The notes under the pieces: model-generated
The model's input: only the letters and a program-made list of their open reading frames with translations
Told to the model about the DNA's origin: nothing
Databases searched by the model: none
Assembly (NCBI GenBank): GCA_036395755.1
Contig: DASWCZ010000023.1
Span: 75,026-139,025, forward strand
Reading direction: 5' to 3'
DNA length: 64,000 nt
Source of the DNA: Gp7-AA6 sp036395755
Lineage (GTDB): Bacteria > Acidobacteriota > Thermoanaerobaculia > UBA5066 > Gp7-AA6
Shown here: in pieces, positions 23,180-32,315 of the stretch
How the letters are laid out: every line of letters begins with the position of its first letter
Numbering within the stretch: the first letter of the stretch is position 1
Translations under genes and position numbers: made by a program

Positions 23180-25075
23180 GTGAGCGGACAGCCTCAAGCG
23201 GGAACGTACCCGGGCAACCTTTCCCTGCCGGTCGAGGTCCGGGAGAAGATTCTTTCCACTTTCCGCCATACGCTCGATCTCTTCCGGGACGGCAAGCTCG
23301 ACGACTGCCTGATCGGTTGCGACTTCATCCTGAAGATGGATCCCCGTTTCGCTCCCGCGAGGAAGCTCCAGGAGAAGGCGCGGAATCCCAGAGCGGAGGT
23401 CGACCTCGAAGAGCTGAGGGCGATCGTTGCGCCGCCGGCGTCGCCGCCTCGGGAAACGGGCCCGGTGCAGCCCGCGACGACGGTCGAGCAGCCGTCTCCC
23501 CGGTCGACGCCCTGGATCAACCCCGCCAACGCCGGGACGCCGGCCGCCGAAGTGCGCCGGGACACCGACCCGGCCGCCGTCTCCGGCCTCGAACACCTTT
23601 CGCTCGACTCTCTCTCGCTCGACGGTCCGCTCGCGAGTCCTTCGGGCGCCCGAGGCTCCCGGGAAGCCGGTCCGCGCTTCCAGGCCGGTCTCTCGAACGA
23701 GGACGAAAGTTCTCCGGGATTCGGTGACTTTTCTCTCGGACCGACCGCCGCCGACCCGGGCCTCGCGAGTCCGCGCAACGTCTCGACCGAGCAGGAGATC
23801 GCGGGCCTCCTGCGACAGGGGGACGACGCGCGTGTCTCCGGCGATCTGCAGCAGGCGATCGAAATCTGGTCGCGCATTTTTTTAATCGATATCAACAATG
23901 CCGACGCGGTCTCGCGCATCGAGAAGACGCGAGGCGAGATGGCCGAGGAGAGCCGCCGACTGGCGGTTTCGCTCGACCAGGGTCGGCAGAGCTTTGCGAA
24001 GGGCGACCTGTCCGGCGCGCGGGAGCAATTCGACGCCGTATTGCACCCCGACGAGAAGCCGTCCGCGACTCTGCCGCCTCCCCCGGCCAGCGCCGCCGCG
24101 CCGCCCCTGTCTTCTCCACACGACCTGTCCAGGGTCGTCGCCACGGGTGACGTGCTGGCCGAGGAGATGGAGCAGTCCGAGCCGCCCGGACGCCGATCCT
24201 GGGGCACTCGCCCGCGGACCGGGCGGGCGCCGGACGTCGAGGCGGCCGCGGAACCGGCCGCGCCGAAGCGGATGTCCATTCGGATCAATCGGCGCGTCGC
24301 GATTCTCGCCGGAGCGGTCCTCGTGCTCCTCGCGGCCGGGTTCTTCGTCGTGACGCGTCCGCACGGGACGAAGGCGGCGGTCGCCCGGCCCGAGGCAGGT
24401 CTCTCCCTCGAGCACGCGACCTCCCTCTTCCGCGAAGGAAAAATCGCGGAGACGATCGAGGAGCTGCGTCGAATCCCCCGCAGCGATCCGGACTACGCGA
24501 AAGCGCAGAAGCTCCTCGCCTCTCTTGAAACGCCCAAGGGCGCGTCGGAGTCGGCTCCCGCCGCGAGCGCGCCCGCCGCGGCGGGAGCGGCCGCCGAGAC
24601 CGTCACGAATCCTGCGGCGGTTCGGGCCGAAGCGGAGAAGGCGCTCGGCGAGAAGCGATACATCGACGCCATGAAAGCGTTCAGCTCGGTCGCGCCGTCG
24701 TTTCCGGGAGATCCGACCTTCGCGCAGGAGATGGCGAGCGCGTCCGAGAAGGTCGCGGAGCTGACGCCCGCCGTCAAGCTGTTCAACGACGGCGAGTACG
24801 AGACCGCGATTCCGATCCTCTGGCGGATCTACCAGGCTTCCCGGGACAACCAGGACGCCCGGTCGTACCTCCTGCGGTCTTACTTCAACCAGGGCATCGC
24901 CCAGCTCCAGAACGGTCTTTACGACAAGGCGAAGGAATCGTTCAACGAGGTGCTCGGGCTCGACCCGCAGGACGCCGAAGCCGCCCGGCACGGGCAGTTC
25001 GCCGACCACTACCGCAACGGCGATCTCGATCTGCTGGGACGGATCTACGTGCGGTACATCTCTCCGCGGCCGTGA
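23180..25075 (+). CDS. single-pass membrane protein with C-terminal TPR repeats
   Basis: 631-residue protein, GTG start at 23180. The N-terminal part (LPVEVREKILSTFRHTLDLF, DDCLIGCDFILKMDPRFAPA) and a region near 215-300 look like TPR-type helical pairs, separated by a low-complexity Pro/Ser-rich section. One transmembrane segment lies near 370-392 (VAILAGAVLVLLAAGFFVV). The C-terminal half has further TPR-like repeats (GLSLEHATSLFREGKIAET, AVKLFNDGEYETAIPILWRI, QLQNGLYDKAKESFNEVLGL). It leads an overlapping cluster with RDD and nadE. It could be a scaffold with cytoplasmic N-terminal and periplasmic C-terminal repeats; no specific partner is indicated. Confidence 0.7.
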   Translation: MSGQPQAGTYPGNLSLPVEVREKILSTFRHTLDLFRDGKLDDCLIGCDFILKMDPRFAPARKLQEKARNPRAEVDLEELRAIVAPPASPPRETGPVQPATTVEQPSPRSTPWINPANAGTPAAEVRRDTDPAAVSGLEHLSLDSLSLDGPLASPSGARGSREAGPRFQAGLSNEDESSPGFGDFSLGPTAADPGLASPRNVSTEQEIAGLLRQGDDARVSGDLQQAIEIWSRIFLIDINNADAVSRIEKTRGEMAEESRRLAVSLDQGRQSFAKGDLSGAREQFDAVLHPDEKPSATLPPPPASAAAPPLSSPHDLSRVVATGDVLAEEMEQSEPPGRRSWGTRPRTGRAPDVEAAAEPAAPKRMSIRINRRVAILAGAVLVLLAAGFFVVTRPHGTKAAVARPEAGLSLEHATSLFREGKIAETIEELRRIPRSDPDYAKAQKLLASLETPKGASESAPAASAPAAAGAAAETVTNPAAVRAEAEKALGEKRYIDAMKAFSSVAPSFPGDPTFAQEMASASEKVAELTPAVKLFNDGEYETAIPILWRIYQASRDNQDARSYLLRSYFNQGIAQLQNGLYDKAKESFNEVLGLDPQDAEAARHGQFADHYRNGDLDLLGRIYVRYISPRP

Positions 25076-25593
25076 CCGCACCTCCGCCGCCCGAGGAGTC
25101 CGGAGGAGAACCCCTCAGCGACTTCCCGCTCCGCGGCGAACCGCCACTCGACCTGGCCGTCGCTCCGTCAGCGCCGGTCCTCTCCGGGCTCGCCTCCCTT
25201 CCGGACCGCGCTCTCGGAACCGCCGCGGACGCGGCGACGGCGATCCTGCTCGTTCTCGTCTCGCTGCTCGGAGCGTTTGCCGCGCGCGGCCGCACACCGC
25301 ATTTCGAGGGACTGGGCTGGGCGTCGGCTTTCCTCCTGTACGTTTCGTTCTTCGTCGTCGTGGTCCCGCTCGTTCTCTTCGGCCGCACCGTGGGGATGGC
25401 GCTCGCAGGACTTTCCGTCCGCGAGGACGGATCGAGCAGGCACCTGACGCCCTCGCAGGCGGCGCGGCGCTGGGCCGGCACGCTGGCGACTCTGGCCGGC
25501 CTCGGACTCCCTCTTTTCTGGACCGCACGGGATCCCGATGCGCCGACCCTCGCTGACCGGCTGTCGGGCCGGACCCTGGTCCGAGACGGTTGA
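25072..25593 (+). CDS. RDD family membrane protein
   Basis: 173-residue protein with a GTG start overlapping the TPR gene by GTGA. After a hydrophilic N-terminus it has the RDD pattern: R-x-DAATAILLVLVSL in the first helix, SAFLLYVSFFVVVVPLVLFG in the second, then GRTVGMALAGLSVREDG and the third hydrophobic stretch RRWAGTLATLAGLGLPLFW ending in TLADRLSGR. RDD proteins are small polytopic membrane proteins of mostly unknown role, some linked to ion homeostasis. Its coupling to the TPR and nadE genes gives no clear function. Confidence 0.8.
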   Translation: MTAPPPPEESGGEPLSDFPLRGEPPLDLAVAPSAPVLSGLASLPDRALGTAADAATAILLVLVSLLGAFAARGRTPHFEGLGWASAFLLYVSFFVVVVPLVLFGRTVGMALAGLSVREDGSSRHLTPSQAARRWAGTLATLAGLGLPLFWTARDPDAPTLADRLSGRTLVRDG

Positions 25594-27245
25594 CGGACCG
25601 CTCGCTGCGCGTCGCGGTCGCGCAAATCGATACGACCGTCGGAGACTTCTCCGGCAACTCCGAGAAAATCGTCGCGTTCGGGCGGCGCGCCGAGAAGGAG
25701 GGGTCGGATCTCGTTCTCTTCCCGGAGCTGGCGGTGTCGGGATATCCCCCGAAGGATCTGCTCGACCGACACTCCTTTCTGGCGGAGTCCGATCGCACGG
25801 TCGCCTCGATCGCGCGGGCTTCCGGTTCCGCGGTCTGGCTCTACGGCGCTCCGCTCGAGAATCGCGCGAAGAGCGGCCGCCGGGTCTTCAACGCGGCCGT
25901 GGCTGCACGCGGCGGCCGCCGCGTCGGCGAATACCACAAGAGGCTGCTGCCGACCTACGACGTCTTCGACGAGGGGCGGTACTTCGAGCCGGGCGGCCGC
26001 CGTCCGCTTGTGCTGCGAGTCAAGGGCATGCGGGTCGGCGTCACGATCTGCGAGGACATCTGGAACGACAAGACTTTCTGGAAGCGGCCTCTCTACACTC
26101 TCGATCCGGTCGCGGAGCTCGTGCCGCTCGATCTGGACGTTCACGCGAACATCTCGGCTTCTCCGTACACGCTCGGAAAGGACCGGCTGCGGCGGCGGAT
26201 GATGGGACAGATCGCGCGCCGCACGCGCGTGCCGCTCGTCTTCTGCAACCTGGTCGGTGGGAACGACGGCCTCGTCTTCGACGGCGTCTCGACGGCCTTC
26301 GACGAACGCGGACAGATCGTCGGACGAAGCCGCTCGTTCGAGGAGGACTTCTGGACGATCGATCTCCCGGGAGGCCGCGGTCCGAAACCTCCCGAAAAAG
26401 ACGAGATCGCGGGACTCCGGAAGGCCCTGGTTCTTTCGCTCGCCGACTACGCCGCCAAGTGCGGTTTCTTCGAGGCGGTCCTTGGGCTCTCCGGAGGCAT
26501 CGACTCGGCTGTCACGGCGGCGCTCGCCGCCGAAGCGCTCGGCTCGCAGAAGATCTTGGGCGTCGCCATGCCGGGGCCGTACTCCTCGAAAGGGAGCCTC
26601 CGCGACGCGCGAGAGCTCGCGAAGCGGCTCGGAATCCGTTGCGTGGAGATCCCGATCGGGCCGGTGTTCGAGGCGTACCGGCGGGTTCTGGCGCCCGCTT
26701 TCGGGAAAGGGGATTGCGTCCCTGCGGAGGAAAACCTCCAGGCGCGCATCCGGGGAGCCCTCCTTATGGCGCTGTCGAACCGCTTCGGCTATCTCGTGCT
26801 GTCGACCGGCAACAAGTCGGAGATCGCCGTCGGGTACTGCACGCTGTACGGCGACATGGCGGGCGGCTACGCGCTCATCTCCGACATTCCGAAGACGCTC
26901 GTGTATGAGCTCGCCAAGGAGATCAACCGGGAGCGCGAGAAGATCCCCGCGACGATCCTCGCCAAAGAGCCCTCCGCGGAGCTTCGGCCGAACCAGAAGG
27001 ACACCGACTCGCTGCCCCCCTATTCCGCGCTCGACCCGCTGATCGAAGCGCTCGTTGATCTGTCGCTGCCCACGGACCTCGCGGCACGACGTGCGAAGGT
27101 CTCCCCCGAGGTCGCCCGGGACGTCGCGCGGCGCGTGGACCGAAACGAGTACAAGCGCCGACAGATGCCACCCGGCCCCAAGGTGACGGCGAAAGCATTC
27201 GGAGAGGGGCGACGCTATCCGATCGCCCAGCGCTTCGGAGTCTGA
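25590..27245 (+). CDS. nadE: glutamine-dependent NAD+ synthetase
   Basis: 551-residue two-domain enzyme that amidates nicotinic acid adenine dinucleotide using ammonia released from glutamine. N-terminal nitrilase-fold glutaminase (about 1-255): Glu in LFPELAVSGYPPKDL, Lys in YHKRLLPTYDVFDEGRYF and the nucleophile Cys in TICEDIWND. C-terminal synthetase: P-loop LGLSGGIDSAVTAALAAEAL, STGNKSEIAVGYCTLYGDMA and KEPSAELRPNQKDTDSLPPY. The start is a TTG overlapping the RDD stop (TTGA). The glycosyltransferase gene begins 3 bp after its stop. Confidence 0.96.
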   Translation: MTDRSLRVAVAQIDTTVGDFSGNSEKIVAFGRRAEKEGSDLVLFPELAVSGYPPKDLLDRHSFLAESDRTVASIARASGSAVWLYGAPLENRAKSGRRVFNAAVAARGGRRVGEYHKRLLPTYDVFDEGRYFEPGGRRPLVLRVKGMRVGVTICEDIWNDKTFWKRPLYTLDPVAELVPLDLDVHANISASPYTLGKDRLRRRMMGQIARRTRVPLVFCNLVGGNDGLVFDGVSTAFDERGQIVGRSRSFEEDFWTIDLPGGRGPKPPEKDEIAGLRKALVLSLADYAAKCGFFEAVLGLSGGIDSAVTAALAAEALGSQKILGVAMPGPYSSKGSLRDARELAKRLGIRCVEIPIGPVFEAYRRVLAPAFGKGDCVPAEENLQARIRGALLMALSNRFGYLVLSTGNKSEIAVGYCTLYGDMAGGYALISDIPKTLVYELAKEINREREKIPATILAKEPSAELRPNQKDTDSLPPYSALDPLIEALVDLSLPTDLAARRAKVSPEVARDVARRVDRNEYKRRQMPPGPKVTAKAFGEGRRYPIAQRFGV

Positions 27246-27248
27246 CCG

Positions 27249-28013
27249 TTGATCTCCGTCGAGTCGGGGGGAAGGGCGTCGCTCGTCGTGCCGGCGTTCG
27301 ACGAACGGAGCCGCATCGAGCGCGCCATGACCGAGATTTCGGCCTGGCGCCGCGCCCGACCGGGCGGCTGGGATTGGGACGTCATCGTCGTGGACGACGG
27401 CTCCTCCGACGGGACGGGCGAGCTCGCGCGGCGCGCGGCAGCAGCCGCGGATCTTCCGATCGAGCTCCTGCGTCACGAGGAGAATCGGGGAAAGGGCGCC
27501 GCGATCCGGACCGGCGTGCTCGCGTCCACCGGTGACCCCGTGCTGGTCTCCGACACGGATCTCTCGACACCGCTCGCCGAGTGGGTGAAGCTCGCCGAGC
27601 GCCTCCCGACCCATCCCGTGGCGATCGGATCCCGGGCGCTGCGGGACGATCTCGTCCTGCGGCGGCAACCCTTTTATCGGCAATCCATGGGTAAGATGTT
27701 TAACGCGTTCGTCCGGCTGTTCGCGGTGTCCGGCATTCACGATACCCAGTGCGGGTTCAAGCTCTTCCGGGGCAGCGTCGCGCGCGAGCTCTTCGGCGCC
27801 GCCCGCATCGACCGGTTCGCCTACGACGTCGAGATCCTTTTTCTTGCGCGGCAGCGAGGGATCGCGATCGCCGAAGTGCCGGTCCTCTGGTTCAACTCTC
27901 CCGAGTCGAAAGTGTCGGTCGTCCGGGACTCGCTGCGGATGCTGCGGGATCTGGTGCGGATTCGGTGGATCCATCGAGGAAAAACGAGGCGGGTTCCGGC
28001 CACAGCGGAATGA
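27249..28013 (+). CDS. family 2 glycosyltransferase, dolichyl-phosphate glucosyltransferase-like
   Basis: 254-residue GT-A enzyme with a TTG start. Seen: LVVPAFDERSRIERAMTEI, the UDP-sugar binding strand VIVVDDGSSDGT, NRGKGAAIRTG, the DxD-type metal site SDTDLSTPL, GIHDTQCGFKLFRG, YDVEILFLARQRG and a C-terminal KVSVVRDSLRMLRDLVRIR. This pattern matches enzymes that make polyprenyl-phosphate sugars at the membrane, though no transmembrane helices follow. The last 122 bp overlap in antisense with the 3' end of the membrane-protein gene at 27892. The acceptor is unknown. Confidence 0.85.
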   Translation: MISVESGGRASLVVPAFDERSRIERAMTEISAWRRARPGGWDWDVIVVDDGSSDGTGELARRAAAAADLPIELLRHEENRGKGAAIRTGVLASTGDPVLVSDTDLSTPLAEWVKLAERLPTHPVAIGSRALRDDLVLRRQPFYRQSMGKMFNAFVRLFAVSGIHDTQCGFKLFRGSVARELFGAARIDRFAYDVEILFLARQRGIAIAEVPVLWFNSPESKVSVVRDSLRMLRDLVRIRWIHRGKTRRVPATAE

Positions 28014-29322
28014 GCCGGGCGGCCGCTCCGGCGGCGACGAGCGGGGCTAGGGCCGCGACCGTGCGGAAGAACGCCGTGCCCACCTGCCAGGCGGGCCCCT
28101 CGACGGCGAGCGCCGGCAGAAAGAGGTAAGCCGCGACGCCCCACGCGGCGAGCGCGAGAAGGCGGTTTCCCGGCGTCGAGTCCCGGCCGGCCAGGAGCAC
28201 CACGGCCAGAGCGGCAATGCCGATCCACGCGGCGACCGGCGTCTCCGCCATCGCCGTCGCGACGCTCTCCTTCACTCGGGGAGCGAGAACGCCCGGGCGG
28301 GCGAGAAGCGAGAAGTCGAAGTCCCGGAGCGGAAGGCTCCCGCGGATCATCCGATGCGCGGCGACGACGACGGCCGCCGGGAGACCGAGCATTGCGGCGG
28401 CGCGCGCCGCGAATCCCTTTCGCGCCAGCGAAAACAGCGCGGCGAGCACGAGCGCTACGGCCACGAAGTAGAGACCTTCGTTCTTCGTCGCGGTACAGAC
28501 GACCGAAGCTAGGGCGACCCGGCGGGACGCGCCCCGGTCGGTCCGATCGAGGCGGTCGCAGACCGAAGTGCCCAGGAGCAGCAGTCCAAACGAGAGCGGC
28601 ACTTCCGCCATCCCGGTGGTGAACGCCCGATAGAGCGGCTCGAAAAACGAGAGAAGCGCTGCGGCCCCAAGAGCCAGCTCGCGCGACGCGCCTCGCCGCC
28701 GGAGCCAGCCGAAGAGAGCGAGAAGCGTCGCCGTCTGCAGGAACGGAAAGAGGAGAGCCATCGCGTGGTCGTCCCAACGCCCCAGGAGGAAGGCGACTCC
28801 GGCGTAGAGGAACGGCAGGCCAACGGGATACTCCGGGTGGGAGAAGGAGAGAGAAAGCCACCGGAAGATGCGCTCCGGAACGCGCCGCTCGAAGTAGAAC
28901 GTCTTCCCCTTGAAGCCCCAGATCGCGACGTAATCGTTCGCCCACATCGGCTCCGTCAAGGCCTTCAATGCGTAGAGCGCGACCCCCACGACTACGATCG
29001 CGAGGAGCAGCGCCGAAACCGACGTAAGACGAGGGACCGGCGGGAGGGCCGCCCGCTCCCGGATACGCAGGAATCGCGCCGGAAGAACGACGAGCGTCGC
29101 CAGAATGAGAAACGGCAGCCACCCCGGCGCAGCGTGGAGAGAGAACGCGAGGGCCACGGAGCCGCCGACGAGAGCGAGACCCGCCGCGAAGCCCCAGGCG
29201 AGGCGTTCGGGAAGCCAGAGCCGGCCGCGCCGCACGAGCGCACCCGCCACTCCGTACCCGACGACCCCGGCCGCGATCAGGATCGCCGCGACTGCGGATA
29301 GCGGAAGCGCGAAATTGCTCAT
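27892..29322 (-). CDS. polytopic membrane protein, GT-C-like
   Basis: 476-residue protein with about ten or more hydrophobic segments starting at the N-terminus (LPLSAVAAILIAAGVVGYGV). Between helices are a loop with WANDYVAIWGFKGKTFYFE and HPEYPVGLPFLY, the kind of early acidic-loop and HPEY motif seen in some GT-C lipid-linked sugar transferases. TATKNEGLYFVAVA is another conserved-looking stretch. I infer a GT-C-type glycosyltransferase but cannot prove it. The last 35 or so residues (ESAPDPAASAASPGRP) look low-complexity and are encoded antisense to the GT2 gene, which suggests read-through into the neighbour. The start overlaps the stop of the gene at 29319 (ATGA). Confidence 0.65.
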   Translation of the reverse strand: MSNFALPLSAVAAILIAAGVVGYGVAGALVRRGRLWLPERLAWGFAAGLALVGGSVALAFSLHAAPGWLPFLILATLVVLPARFLRIRERAALPPVPRLTSVSALLLAIVVVGVALYALKALTEPMWANDYVAIWGFKGKTFYFERRVPERIFRWLSLSFSHPEYPVGLPFLYAGVAFLLGRWDDHAMALLFPFLQTATLLALFGWLRRRGASRELALGAAALLSFFEPLYRAFTTGMAEVPLSFGLLLLGTSVCDRLDRTDRGASRRVALASVVCTATKNEGLYFVAVALVLAALFSLARKGFAARAAAMLGLPAAVVVAAHRMIRGSLPLRDFDFSLLARPGVLAPRVKESVATAMAETPVAAWIGIAALAVVLLAGRDSTPGNRLLALAAWGVAAYLFLPALAVEGPAWQVGTAFFRTVAALAPLVAAGAAARLIPLWPEPASFFLDGSTESAPDPAASAASPGRPTLSTRES

Positions 29323-29741
29323 GGCCGCGCGTAGAGGGCGCCGCCGGGAATCGCGGCGATCTCCCTCCAGCCCTCGGGCCGCTCTGGCCCGTACACCGCG
29401 GCGATCCAGCGCGGTGGGACCTGCCGTGGCGAGAGGAGGACGGGAACCGGCGCAAGCACGTAGGACGCCAGGTACAGGGCCGAAGTCGTCGGCTCCCTGA
29501 CGGAGATCGCGACACCCGGGGTTCCTGGAGGGACGAGCCGACGGACGGACTCTAAGAAAACGAAGTACTCGCGGTCGAAGGCGACGCCCGATCCGGCGAG
29601 CCGGCGCAGAGCGAGCTCGCGGGACGAAGTCGACCGAAGGACGCGGGCGCGCCGCAGGAGCTCCGACGGCCGGTTCTGCAGAAGGAGGAGGAGAAACAGG
29701 ATCGCGGAAGCAGTCCGCGCCGCGAGTCTCCGGCTGGTCAC
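29319..29741 (-). CDS. small protein with N-terminal hydrophobic segment, unknown function
   Basis: 140 residues, GTG start overlapping the glyA stop (GTGA); its own stop overlaps the next gene (ATGA). One hydrophobic stretch near the N-terminus (ASAILFLLLLLQ) suggests a membrane anchor. The rest is Arg/Pro-rich with possible beta strands (GVAISVREPTTSALYLASYV). I do not recognise the family. Its position between glyA and a GT-C-like membrane protein suggests it works with the latter, for instance as a detached soluble domain. Confidence 0.55.
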   Translation of the reverse strand: MTSRRLAARTASAILFLLLLLQNRPSELLRRARVLRSTSSRELALRRLAGSGVAFDREYFVFLESVRRLVPPGTPGVAISVREPTTSALYLASYVLAPVPVLLSPRQVPPRWIAAVYGPERPEGWREIAAIPGGALYARP

Positions 29742-31015
29742 ACCGGCAGCGGGAAGGCCGCGCAGAGCTCCGAGACCGTCGACCGAACCTCGCGCTGCAC
29801 GGCGGCGTCGCCGCGCGAGTCGAGAATTCGCGCGATGGAATCGCCGATCGTCTCCATCTCGGCTGTTCCCATCCCGCGGGTGGTGACGGTCGGAGTCCCG
29901 ACGCGGATACCGGACGCGACGAGCGGCGGCCGAGTGTCGAAGGGGATCGTGTTCTTATTCACGGTCAGGCCGACTGCTTCGAGCATCTTCTCTGCTTCCT
30001 TGCCGGACAGGCCGGCCGCGCCGACGTCCACCAGCATCAGGTGGTTGTCGGTCCCGCCCGAGACAAGCCGCAAACCGCGGGACACGAGCCGCCCCGCGAG
30101 TGCTTTCGCGTTCTCGACGATCCGCCTCTGATACTCGGCGAACTCGGGCGTCGCGGCCTCGGCGAATGCGACCGCTTTCGCCGCGATGACATGCTCGAGA
30201 GGACCCCCCTGCACGCCGGGGAAGACTTTCCGGTCGAGATCCTTTGCGCGATCCGCCTTGGTCAGCACGAAGCCGCCGCGTGGTCCTCGGATCGTTTTGT
30301 GAGTCGTCGACGTGACGTAAGGCGCATGGGGGATCGGTGACATGTGGAGGCCGGCGATGATGGGCCCCGCGATGTGCGCGATGTCGGCCATGAAGACAGC
30401 GCCGCTCTCCTGCGCGATCTCGGCGAAGCGGCGGAAGTCGATTTCGCGTGGATAGGCAGAAGCGCCCGCGATGATGATGCCCGGGCGATGCTCGCGCGCG
30501 AGCGCCGCGAGCTCGTCGTAGTCGATCCGCTCGTCCTCGCGCCGGACGCCATACGCGACGACCTTGTACTCGAAGCCCGAATAAGAGAGCGGGTGGCCGT
30601 GCGTCAGGTGCCCCCCGTGGGAGAGGTTCATTCCGAGGATCGTGTCTCCTGGCTTCAGGACCGTCATGTAGACGGCCATATTCGCCTGGGATCCGGAGTG
30701 CGGCTGGACGTTCGCGTGCTCTGCGCCAAACAGCTTCTTGACCCGCTCGATCGCGATCGCCTCGATCTTGTCGATGAACTCGCAGCCGCCGTAGTAGCGC
30801 CGGCCCGGATATCCCTCCGCGTACTTGTTCGTGAGGACGGAGCCTTGTGCTTCCCGCACCGCCCGGGAAACGAAGTTCTCCGAGGCGATGAGCTCGAGTC
30901 CGTCGTTCTGTCGCCGCTCCTCGTCGTGGATCCACTCCGCGACTTGCGGGTCGACGACGTCTAGGTCCCGGTCGAGAAACGCCGCGGCCGCCGCCGCGAG
31001 TGTCGTCGGGTTCAT
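29738..31015 (-). CDS. glyA: serine hydroxymethyltransferase
   Basis: 425-residue PLP enzyme that interconverts serine and glycine while making 5,10-methylene-THF. Seen: DGLELIASENFVSRAVREA, NKYAEGYPGRRYYGGCEFID, SGSQANMAVYMTVLKPGD, LSHGGHLTHG, DIAHIAGPIIAGLH and the PLP-lysine motif TSTTHKTIRGPRGG, then PGVQGGPLEHVIAAKAVAF and NKNTIPFD. Length is normal. It lies 25 bp downstream of the dGTPase-like gene in a minus-strand run with folC and accD, so folate use and folate polyglutamylation are grouped. Confidence 0.97.
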   Translation of the reverse strand: MNPTTLAAAAAAFLDRDLDVVDPQVAEWIHDEERRQNDGLELIASENFVSRAVREAQGSVLTNKYAEGYPGRRYYGGCEFIDKIEAIAIERVKKLFGAEHANVQPHSGSQANMAVYMTVLKPGDTILGMNLSHGGHLTHGHPLSYSGFEYKVVAYGVRREDERIDYDELAALAREHRPGIIIAGASAYPREIDFRRFAEIAQESGAVFMADIAHIAGPIIAGLHMSPIPHAPYVTSTTHKTIRGPRGGFVLTKADRAKDLDRKVFPGVQGGPLEHVIAAKAVAFAEAATPEFAEYQRRIVENAKALAGRLVSRGLRLVSGGTDNHLMLVDVGAAGLSGKEAEKMLEAVGLTVNKNTIPFDTRPPLVASGIRVGTPTVTTRGMGTAEMETIGDSIARILDSRGDAAVQREVRSTVSELCAAFPLPV

Positions 31016-31040
31016 CAGGTTGCCTGCCTTTCCGAAGATC

Positions 31041-32315
31041 TCACTCGGTCACGAGCTCCCGATACTCCACGATGCAGTAGCTGTCGGTCATTCCGGCGAT
31101 GTGATCCGCGATCGAACGGTAGAAACCAGGGTTGGTCTGGTAGTTGCGCTCGACTTCGGCTGGGACCTCCGGGAGAGGGACCTCGCGCAGGAACCGAACC
31201 CCGAGGTCCTGGTGCAACACTTCGAGAACGGAGTCCGGCAGCAGGCGCGGGTTCTCGCTGTACGCGCGATAGAGGCCGGTGATGACCCGCCGCGCGCGAC
31301 CGTCGTGGCGCGAGACGGGGAACGAATGGATGACGTGGCGATACACGAACTGACGGAGCTCCGCGTAAAGGCTCTTGCCGCCGTCGGAGAAGCCGATGAG
31401 GTCACCCGGCAGCCTCGCTCTCCGCTCGGCGAACTGATCGGGCGTCGAAATTCCGCCGGCATCGATCCACCGCTCGATCCGCGAGCGCGAGGCCTCGACG
31501 AGATCGGACGTGAGCGTGGCGATCATGCCGCGGATGAGCGAAGCGCGGCGCACCGCCGGATCCGGGCCGCCGCCGCGGGCAGCGCGCGCAACCCGCGAGA
31601 CCGCGAGCGCCTCGATGGCGTCCTCTCCGGCAAGCGCGATCCCGTCTTCGAGGTCGTGCGTCTGTTGCGCGATCTCGTCGCACCAGTTGACGACCTGGGC
31701 CTCGAGCGTGCCGCTCGACTCGAGCCGCAGCCCCTGGACGAAGTCGAGAGGGAACGGAAAATCGCGCCGCCACCCCGTATGCTTCAGGATCCCTTCGCGG
31801 ACGTCGTCGGTCAGGTTCAATCCCGGCTCGTCGTAACGCCTCTCGAGGCGGTCGACGACCCGGACCGACTGGTAGTTGTGCTTGAACCGACCGGCTTCGG
31901 GATGACTCTTGCGCAGCAGATCGTCGAGGACGTTCTCCCCGGAATGGCCGAAAGGCGTGTGGCCGAGGTCGTGTCCGAGAGCGACGGCCTCGGTCAGGTC
32001 TTCGTTCAGGCCGAGCGCTCTGGCGGCGCTGCGGGCGATCTGCGACACCTCGATCGTGTGCGTCAGGCGCGTCCGGAAGTGGTCCCCTTCGAACGGGATG
32101 AAGACCTGGGTCTTGTGCTTCAAGCGCCGGAACGCTCGTGAGTGGATGATCCGGTCGCGGTCCCGGACGTACTGGGTGCGGAAGTCTTCCTCTTCGGCGG
32201 GAAGGGGCCCGCGGGGACGGGTCGCGCGCGCGCTGCGCGAGGCGTAGATCGCGAGCCGCTCGTCTTCCAGCCGCTCGAAACGTTCCCTGGTGAAAACCGA
32301 TGTCGCGACCGTCAT
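31041..32315 (-). CDS. dgt: HD-domain dGTP triphosphohydrolase-like protein
   Basis: 424-residue nucleotide phosphohydrolase of the dGTPase-like family. The HD metal site is complete: His in FRTRLTHTIEVSQIARS, the HD pair in VALGHDLGHTPFGHSGE, and Asp in the helix VVNWCDEIAQQTHDLEDG. FRRLKHKTQVF precedes it. The ATG at 32315 (MTVATSVFTRERFER) overlaps the folC stop by ATGA. The frame is open further upstream inside folC, but that extension has no family similarity. The subgroup has broad dNTP activity and some members act in phage defence; this operon context favours nucleotide housekeeping. Confidence 0.92.
   Translation of the reverse strand: MTVATSVFTRERFERLEDERLAIYASRSARATRPRGPLPAEEEDFRTQYVRDRDRIIHSRAFRRLKHKTQVFIPFEGDHFRTRLTHTIEVSQIARSAARALGLNEDLTEAVALGHDLGHTPFGHSGENVLDDLLRKSHPEAGRFKHNYQSVRVVDRLERRYDEPGLNLTDDVREGILKHTGWRRDFPFPLDFVQGLRLESSGTLEAQVVNWCDEIAQQTHDLEDGIALAGEDAIEALAVSRVARAARGGGPDPAVRRASLIRGMIATLTSDLVEASRSRIERWIDAGGISTPDQFAERRARLPGDLIGFSDGGKSLYAELRQFVYRHVIHSFPVSRHDGRARRVITGLYRAYSENPRLLPDSVLEVLHQDLGVRFLREVPLPEVPAEVERNYQTNPGFYRSIADHIAGMTDSYCIVEYRELVTE

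Noticed and set aside
24942..27974. 1010-codon minus-strand frame
   Set aside because: Antisense to the RDD, nadE and GT2 genes, with no recognisable domain; an effect of high GC content.
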